DNA from: Aquimarina sp.
GTDB lineage: Bacteria > Bacteroidota > Bacteroidia > Flavobacteriales > Flavobacteriaceae
NCBI GenBank assembly: GCA_002697475.1
Contig: NZVW01000060.1
Span: forward strand, 1-10,158
Direction: 5' to 3'
Length of the DNA stretch: 10,158 nt
In this document: piece after piece, positions 5,750 to 10,158 of the stretch
Numbering within the stretch: position 1 is the first letter of the stretch
How the letters are laid out: every line of letters begins with the position of its first letter
Made by a program: the position numbers and the translations under genes
The notes under the pieces: model-generated
The model's input: the letters and a program-made list of their open reading frames with translations, nothing else
What the model was told of the DNA's origin: nothing
Database searches by the model: none

Positions 5750-6415
5750 ATGAAGGATATGATAAAATTAGCTATAGCTGATGACGAAACTCTGTTTAGA
5801 CAGGGATTGGCTATGGTATTATCCAGAGAAGCTAATATTAATATTGATATACAGGCAGAGAATGGTAATGACCTCCTAAAACAGTTAGAAAAAAATGAGT
5901 TACCAGAAGTAATTCTTATGGATCTTAAAATGCCTGATCTTAATGGGGTTGAAACTACAAAAATGGTACGTAAACTATACCCTGAAATAAAGATTATAGC
6001 CTTAACGAGTTATTACTCAAAACCTTTTATACTGAATATGATCGAACAGGGAGCAGTGGCCTATCTGGCAAAGAATGCAGCTCCGCAAGAAGTTATTCAC
6101 ACTATTAATGAGGTTGCAATTAAAGGATTTTATTATGATAAAAACGTCATGAGTATCCTGGAAGAGGTCTCCTTGAAATCGAAACATAACTCCAAAAAGA
6201 ATGATGACTTTTTAACCCGACGTGAAAGGGAGGTCTTAAAGCAAATCTGCGAGCAAAAAACCACTACAGAAATTGCAGATGCCTTATTTATAAGTCCCAG
6301 AACTGTAGAAGGACATAGAAATAATTTACTACTAAAAACAGGATCTAAAAATATAGCCGGACTGGTAATTTATGCGATAGAGAATCAGATTTTTTTAAGT
6401 CAGGAAGAGTTATAA
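5750..6415 (+). CDS. NarL/LuxR-family response regulator, 221 aa
   Basis: The receiver domain covers about residues 5-122. Its acidic pair is Asp11/Asp12, the phosphoacceptor is Asp58 within MDLKMPD, and the switch residues are Thr86 and Lys108 (in YLAKN). A linker leads to a LuxR-type helix-turn-helix (about 154-215) starting LTRREREVL, with the DNA-reading part TTEIADALFISPRTVEGHR at 172-190. All catalytic residues of the receiver are intact. The protein should be phosphorylated by the kinase encoded just upstream and then bind DNA as a dimer; its targets are unknown, though the cluster's own promoter near 3734-3764 is an obvious candidate. The ATG at 5759 (codon 4), preceded by AAGGA, is an alternative start. 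The gene ends one base before the convergent methyltransferase gene. Confidence 0.95.
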   Translation: MKDMIKLAIADDETLFRQGLAMVLSREANINIDIQAENGNDLLKQLEKNELPEVILMDLKMPDLNGVETTKMVRKLYPEIKIIALTSYYSKPFILNMIEQGAVAYLAKNAAPQEVIHTINEVAIKGFYYDKNVMSILEEVSLKSKHNSKKNDDFLTRREREVLKQICEQKTTTEIADALFISPRTVEGHRNNLLLKTGSKNIAGLVIYAIENQIFLSQEEL

Positions 6416-6416
6416 C

Positions 6417-7601
6417 TTATTCTGGTTTAACACAATGAATTACTATTCTTTGATTGTCTCTGTTTGTGGTAAAAAATAAGTAATCGTTTCCGCCATCCCG
6501 GATTTTTAATTTCTTCCGTAAAACGAAAACGGGGTCTGGAAAATTACGTGTAGTAATATTAGCTTTGCTGATATTAAGCTTTTGTATTGTTTTTTTATGG
6601 TAGGGAATAACTGATTGTATTTTAAAAACCCTGCCTGGAAAGTCTATAAGTTTCGTATTCGTATACAAATGCGAGTGCTGATGTAATTTATTTAGATTAT
6701 AATCTCTCCCTATACTCATAAATCCTCCGGATTTCATGATTGCTGCATTGGGTTCATAGAGGTATTTTTCCGGTAAGCCGTATTCAGCAAAAGTTGTCTG
6801 TTCATCACTAGGACTAAAGCTATATATTTCATTCTTAGTGCTAGTAATATTTACTGTTCTTAACTGTAATTGGCCGTCAAAATTCTTCTTTAAAATCCAT
6901 AGTAGTTCTTTTACCTCATTGTTTACAGCTACTATATGAACTTCACATACGTTGGATAATTCTTCTAACCCTGCTTTAATGTCTAAAAGGGGAGATGTTT
7001 TTATGATAATATTATCTGCCTTTAAAAATAAGGTTGATAAGTGCTCAGGTACATTGGGGATACAGTCTTTTAAGAAAAAAACTTTACCCTTTACCTCATT
7101 GCGCCTCGATGGGTCGATATATATCCAGTCTAGGTCATTTGTTCTCTCTAAAACTTTAAGACCGTCTTCTAATTGCGTACTTATATTTTCAGCATTAAGT
7201 TTGGTAAAGTTATGCTTGGCAATAATGCTTAATTCACTATTAATTTCGCAGTGGATAATATTTTCAAAGTTTTTTGAAAAGAAATAAGAGTCTATACCTA
7301 ACCCTCCGGTAATATCAATTAGTTTTTTACCCGTCACTAACGTGCTTTTATATTCAGCAGTAGTTTGAGATGAAGTTTGTTCCAAATTTAATTTTGGAGG
7401 ATAATAGATGCTGTCGGTTTTGTATAAATAAGTAAATTTCTTTTTGGCAATTATTTTTCCCTGAATTTGCTGTGCTAATTCCTGTATAGAAATATCGTTA
7501 AAAGGACTTCCTGATAAAATAATCTTATTAATATCAGTTCCTTTTTCGACCTGATCATTAATAAAATCTTGTACTTCTTTATGAAATATATTGGGATTCA
7601 C
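6417..7601 (-). CDS. THUMP-like class I SAM-dependent methyltransferase, 394 aa
   Basis: This resembles the Bacteroidota family typified by PG_1098, with an N-terminal helical part (1-90), a Rossmann methyltransferase domain and a C-terminal THUMP-like region. SAM-binding motif I is DITGGLGIDS (96-105), the acidic residue after the second strand is Glu119 (HCEIN), and motif IV is YIDPSRR (161-167). The substrate is not known; RNA is suspected from the THUMP-like part. The start codon is GTG and shares its G with the stop codon of the permease gene (TAGTG), so translation is probably coupled. The N terminus from this GTG matches my memory of family members, and no nearby ATG would do. Its length, near 390 residues, is normal. 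It converges with the response-regulator gene with one base between the stop codons. Confidence 0.88.
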   Translation of the reverse strand: MNPNIFHKEVQDFINDQVEKGTDINKIILSGSPFNDISIQELAQQIQGKIIAKKKFTYLYKTDSIYYPPKLNLEQTSSQTTAEYKSTLVTGKKLIDITGGLGIDSYFFSKNFENIIHCEINSELSIIAKHNFTKLNAENISTQLEDGLKVLERTNDLDWIYIDPSRRNEVKGKVFFLKDCIPNVPEHLSTLFLKADNIIIKTSPLLDIKAGLEELSNVCEVHIVAVNNEVKELLWILKKNFDGQLQLRTVNITSTKNEIYSFSPSDEQTTFAEYGLPEKYLYEPNAAIMKSGGFMSIGRDYNLNKLHQHSHLYTNTKLIDFPGRVFKIQSVIPYHKKTIQKLNISKANITTRNFPDPVFVLRKKLKIRDGGNDYLFFTTNRDNQRIVIHCVKPE

Positions 7602-8707
7602 TAAATATCTTTAGTAAGTTTTTTTACAACTTTATATTCAGATAAAAACTCTTTAGCAATAACTTTCAAGGCAGTGTAGCTAGGTATAGCCACAATCATT
7701 CCTGCAATGCCAAATAATAACCCACCAATAATAATTACGAGAAAAATTTCTAAAGGATGTGATCGTACACTATTTCCAAATATTACAGGCTGATTTATAA
7801 AATTATCGATTAATTGCACAAACAGGTATCCTGACAGGATGTATATAAGCTTAGGGAGAATAAATGTGGAAAAATCCATTCCCAGATTGCTGGTGGTTGC
7901 CAGTATAATTATAAATATCCCACCTGCTAAAGGTCCGATATAGGGTATGATATTAAATATAGCAGCAATTAATGCAATAGCGATGGCATTTTTAATACCA
8001 AAAATGAGCAGCAATATCGTATAGAGTACAAATATTATAGTAATCTGAAGTAAGAGCCCTACAAAATATCTGGATAATAATCGCTTGATTTTATTAAAGG
8101 CATTTCTAAAGCGCATTTCATCATCCTTTGGAACCAAAGCAACTAAACTACTTTCAAGTAATTTACTGTCTTTAAGAAAGAAAAATGAAATGAAGAGTAT
8201 TGAAAATATTCCGATCAAAACAGAGCCAAAAATGCCTAAAAATGAATTAATCGCATCGGGTATAGATCTAAAGTTTATAGAATCAATTAAATCTGATCGT
8301 TTAAGTAATTCTATAAATGATATCTCGTCAATTCTAAAATAGTCACTGATTTGTGAATTTAATTGCTCTAGATCATCACCAAAGTTTTCAATGTTGATAT
8401 TTCCAACTACTTGTGCCTGTTCAACAACGATAGGAATAAAAAGTGTAAAGAACCCTGTAAATATTAAACCTATAATTAGTAAGGTAACTACTGCCGCAGA
8501 GGTATCATTAAATCGTAATCGTTTTTTAAAAAATACCGCAAGTGGTCTGCCCATTAAGGATATAACCGCTGCAAACGCCAAATAGATTAAAACTGATTGT
8601 ATTTTATATAAAAAATAAAGAAGTAATGCAATACCTGTTAAAATGCCGATGGCTTTGAGTATACCAAAAGCAATTGTTTTCGAAGTTATTTGTCTCCTTT
8701 TCTCCAT
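7601..8707 (-). CDS. AI-2E family transporter (PerM/UPF0118), 368 aa
   Basis: An integral membrane protein with two hydrophobic N-terminal segments (about 13-53), a third at 72-95, a long hydrophilic section (96-150) and a C-terminal membrane block (155-345). Family features are visible: NIIPYIGPLAGG (252-263), DNFINQPVIFG (301-311) and FGIAGMIVAIP (332-342), the last with the conserved G-x-x-x-A-x-P. Named members export autoinducer-2 or act as sodium/proton antiporters, but most are uncharacterised and the substrate here cannot be read from sequence. The gene shares one base with the downstream methyltransferase and lies 107 bases after the TrmH-family gene. No clear TAnnTTTG box was found in that gap, so it may be read from the upstream promoter. 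Confidence 0.92.
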   Translation of the reverse strand: MEKRRQITSKTIAFGILKAIGILTGIALLLYFLYKIQSVLIYLAFAAVISLMGRPLAVFFKKRLRFNDTSAAVVTLLIIGLIFTGFFTLFIPIVVEQAQVVGNINIENFGDDLEQLNSQISDYFRIDEISFIELLKRSDLIDSINFRSIPDAINSFLGIFGSVLIGIFSILFISFFFLKDSKLLESSLVALVPKDDEMRFRNAFNKIKRLLSRYFVGLLLQITIIFVLYTILLLIFGIKNAIAIALIAAIFNIIPYIGPLAGGIFIIILATTSNLGMDFSTFILPKLIYILSGYLFVQLIDNFINQPVIFGNSVRSHPLEIFLVIIIGGLLFGIAGMIVAIPSYTALKVIAKEFLSEYKVVKKLTKDI

Positions 8708-8769
8708 ATACAGTTAAAAAACACTTGTAAGTTAAGTTATTCTTTTATTTTTAATTATCTCTTTTGGGT

Positions 8770-8808
8770 TTTAAAATTATATTTCAATTCAAAAAAGATA
8801 ATTTTAAA
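8770..8808. repeat. AT-only 11-bp inverted repeat
   Basis: TTTAAAATTAT (8770-8780) and ATAATTTTAAA (8798-8808) are exact reverse complements with a 17-base spacer. It lies just after the stop of the TrmH-family gene and before the permease gene on the minus strand. No T run follows on that strand, so it is a poor intrinsic terminator. It could be an operator or merely reflect AT-rich sequence. Confidence 0.5.
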
Positions 8809-8814
8809 GTTTCT

Positions 8815-9333
8815 TTATTCCTTTATCAGGATTTGATTAGTTATTTCATATAGTGCTATGCCTGTTGCTGAAGCTACATTCATACTGCTGTTTTTTCCGT
8901 ACATATTAATATGTGTTACGTAATCTACTTCCTCCAGTACCTTAGCAGATATGCCAAAATTTTCCTCGCCAATGACTATGGCTATTTTATCATTTGGGTC
9001 TATTTTAAGTTCAGGAAGTGATACACTACTGTCTGTAATTTCCAAAGCGATAACTTTAAAGCCATTTTCCTTTAAAGAATGAACAACATCCAGGCAATTT
9101 TCATTTTCCTCATAGGGCACAAATTGGTACGTGGATCTCGCAGTCCGAATCATTCTTTTACTGATCACCGTTAAGTTTTGACCACAAAAGATAATCTTCT
9201 CGACACCAAAACTATCTGCTAGCCTGAAAATACTGCCTATGTTGGCCGGGCTATTAACCTGATCACACACTAACGTAATAGAAAAGCTTTTTTTAATAAA
9301 TTCAGAATTATTGTGATGAAGTTGTGTGCTCAT
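8815..9333 (-). CDS. TrmH-family (SpoU) RNA 2'-O-methyltransferase, 172 aa
   Basis: All three SPOUT motifs are present. Motif 1 is NSPANIGSIFRLADSFGV (27-44) with Asn31 and the catalytic-type Arg37. Motif 2 is IVIGEENFGIS (119-129). Motif 3 is NSSMNVASATGIALYEI (148-164) with the Ser150/Asn152 pair. At 172 residues it is a short form consisting only of the SPOUT domain, without the N-terminal RNA-binding domain found in RlmB. Such enzymes methylate ribose 2'-OH in tRNA or rRNA using SAM and work as knotted dimers. Whether this one acts on tRNA (like TrmH or TrmL) or rRNA cannot be decided here. Its ATG shares one base with the stop of the DUF4159 gene (TAATG), so the two are translationally coupled. 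Confidence 0.93.
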   Translation of the reverse strand: MSTQLHHNNSEFIKKSFSITLVCDQVNSPANIGSIFRLADSFGVEKIIFCGQNLTVISKRMIRTARSTYQFVPYEENENCLDVVHSLKENGFKVIALEITDSSVSLPELKIDPNDKIAIVIGEENFGISAKVLEEVDYVTHINMYGKNSSMNVASATGIALYEITNQILIKE

Positions 9334-9980
9334 TAATGTTCAAAAACATATTTAATTATGTTGGCACCCATTTTGAGAGCCTTTAAGCGAACTTCCTCCG
9401 GATCATTATGTACTTCTTGATTTTCCCATCCATCTCCCAGATCACTTTCAAAAGTGAACAGCAGTATCAACCTATCTTCGTGATAAAGTCCTAAGGCTTG
9501 TGGACGCTTTCCATCGTGTTCATGGATTTTTGGTAACCCTTTGGGGAACTCAAAATAAGTGTTAAAAATATCATGATCAGGATTTAATTCCTCCAATTTT
9601 TTGTCTGGAAATACTTTTAGTAACTCTTTTCTAACAAAAGGCTCCATACCGTAATTATCATCTATATGCAGAAAACCTCCGCTAATGAGATAATCTCTTA
9701 AATTCTTGGCGTCCTGATCAGTAAAATACACATTACCGTGACCAGTCATATGGATATAAGGATATTGAAAAATGTCTGTACTTTCTGGCTTAACAGTTTC
9801 TGGAGTACTATCAATAGTAGTATTAATATTTTGATTACAAAAGCGAATAAGATTAGGCAAAGCTGTAGGGTTGCTATACCAATCTCCACCACCATTATAA
9901 TGCAAAACAGCAATTTCCTGTGAGAAACTGTGTATAGAAACCATAATCAGGATTAAAAATGTAAGTTTTCTAATAACCAT
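9333..9980 (-). CDS. DUF4159 exported protein, 215 aa
   Basis: A signal peptide (core residues 6-16) ends in SFS before Gln21. The mature protein matches the DUF4159 pattern: GGDWYSNPTALPNL near the N terminus (31-44), YIHMTGHGNV (75-84), GGFLHIDDNYG (101-111) with the conserved acidic pair Asp107/Asp108, and a C-terminal LILLFTFESDLGDGWE. The fold is thought to be related to the class I glutamine amidotransferase-like group, but no catalytic Cys is in place: the only Cys in the mature part is Cys48. Function is unknown, probably periplasmic. It is the first gene of a minus-strand unit with the TrmH-family gene, and it diverges from a DUF1223 gene across a 38-base gap. By memory, this DUF4159/TrmH pairing is common in flavobacteria. 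Confidence 0.9.
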   Translation of the reverse strand: MVIRKLTFLILIMVSIHSFSQEIAVLHYNGGGDWYSNPTALPNLIRFCNQNINTTIDSTPETVKPESTDIFQYPYIHMTGHGNVYFTDQDAKNLRDYLISGGFLHIDDNYGMEPFVRKELLKVFPDKKLEELNPDHDIFNTYFEFPKGLPKIHEHDGKRPQALGLYHEDRLILLFTFESDLGDGWENQEVHNDPEEVRLKALKMGANIIKYVFEH

Positions 9981-10018
9981 CGTCTAAAATAAAGTCTAAA
10001 AGTACTAAAATTAAGTAG

Positions 10019-10158
10019 ATGATAAAGAAGGTTATTATTCTATTAACGCTATCCTTGACCTTTCAGGCTTATGCTCAAAAAAATAAATCAATTGTGGTTT
10101 TGGAGTTATTTACCTCACAGGGTTGTAGTAGTTGTCCTCCAGCAGATATATTATTAAA
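10019..10158 (+). CDS. DUF1223 exported thioredoxin-like protein (partial, cut by window end)
   Basis: An open frame from the ATG at 10019 runs off the window after 46 codons. A signal peptide (core 5-15) ends in AYA before Gln20. It is followed by IVVLELFTSQGCSSCPPAD (25-43), the hallmark of DUF1223: a thioredoxin-like strand with a CxxC motif (Cys36, Cys39) and PPAD. Family members are secreted or periplasmic proteins of about 200-260 residues whose role is unclear; a redox role is suggested by the CxxC. The complete gene should continue on the plus strand beyond 10158. Confidence 0.88.
   Translation, partial: MIKKVIILLTLSLTFQAYAQKNKSIVVLELFTSQGCSSCPPADILL

Noticed and set aside
1..10158. 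CRISPR arrays, insertion sequences, phage genes, attachment sites at the tRNA genes, known antiphage systems
   Set aside because: No regularly spaced repeats, transposase or integrase motifs were seen, and no duplicate of a tRNA 3' end was noticed in the window.

Overview
The window looks like chromosome of a marine-type member of the Flavobacteriaceae (Bacteroidota). This rests on the AT-rich composition, the near absence of Shine-Dalgarno sequences, promoter-like TAnnTTTG boxes, secreted proteins whose predicted mature ends start with Gln, and several Bacteroidota-centred families (DUF4159, PG_1098-type THUMP-like methyltransferase, HisKA_3 kinase with NarL-type regulator). The genus cannot be fixed from the sequence alone. 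No mobile element, CRISPR array, rRNA or integration scar was seen.

Layout. (1) 22-190, minus: tRNA-Ser(GCU) followed by tRNA-Pro(UGG), with a good promoter at 238-268. (2) 445-2539, plus: two overlapping genes for uncharacterised exported proteins, a 539-residue protein and a 162-residue helical protein. (3) 2733-3616, plus: a YtxH-family protein and an exported acidic/lysine-rich protein, separated by a nested hairpin and closed by a strong intrinsic terminator at 3654-3694. (4) 3791-6415, plus: the most interesting part. A small soluble protein with a Cys-containing C-terminal tail, a seven-segment membrane protein, a histidine kinase with no sensor domain, and a LuxR-type response regulator lie in one direction. 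A terminator-like hairpin sits inside the start of the membrane-protein gene. (5) 6417-9980, minus: DUF4159 protein, TrmH-family RNA methyltransferase, AI-2E-family permease and THUMP-like methyltransferase. The first and second pairs each share one base between stop and start codon. (6) 10019-end, plus: the start of a DUF1223 thioredoxin-like exported protein, cut by the window edge.

How the parts may work together. The kinase has one membrane segment and almost no extracytoplasmic part, so the neighbouring membrane protein, whose gene overlaps it, may supply sensing. The small Cys-tail protein at the head of the cluster could be the regulated partner or a ligand. The intragenic hairpin could let the cell make much more of the small protein than of the kinase. 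These are inferences from layout and sequence. The remaining genes look like ordinary housekeeping, RNA modification and envelope functions.
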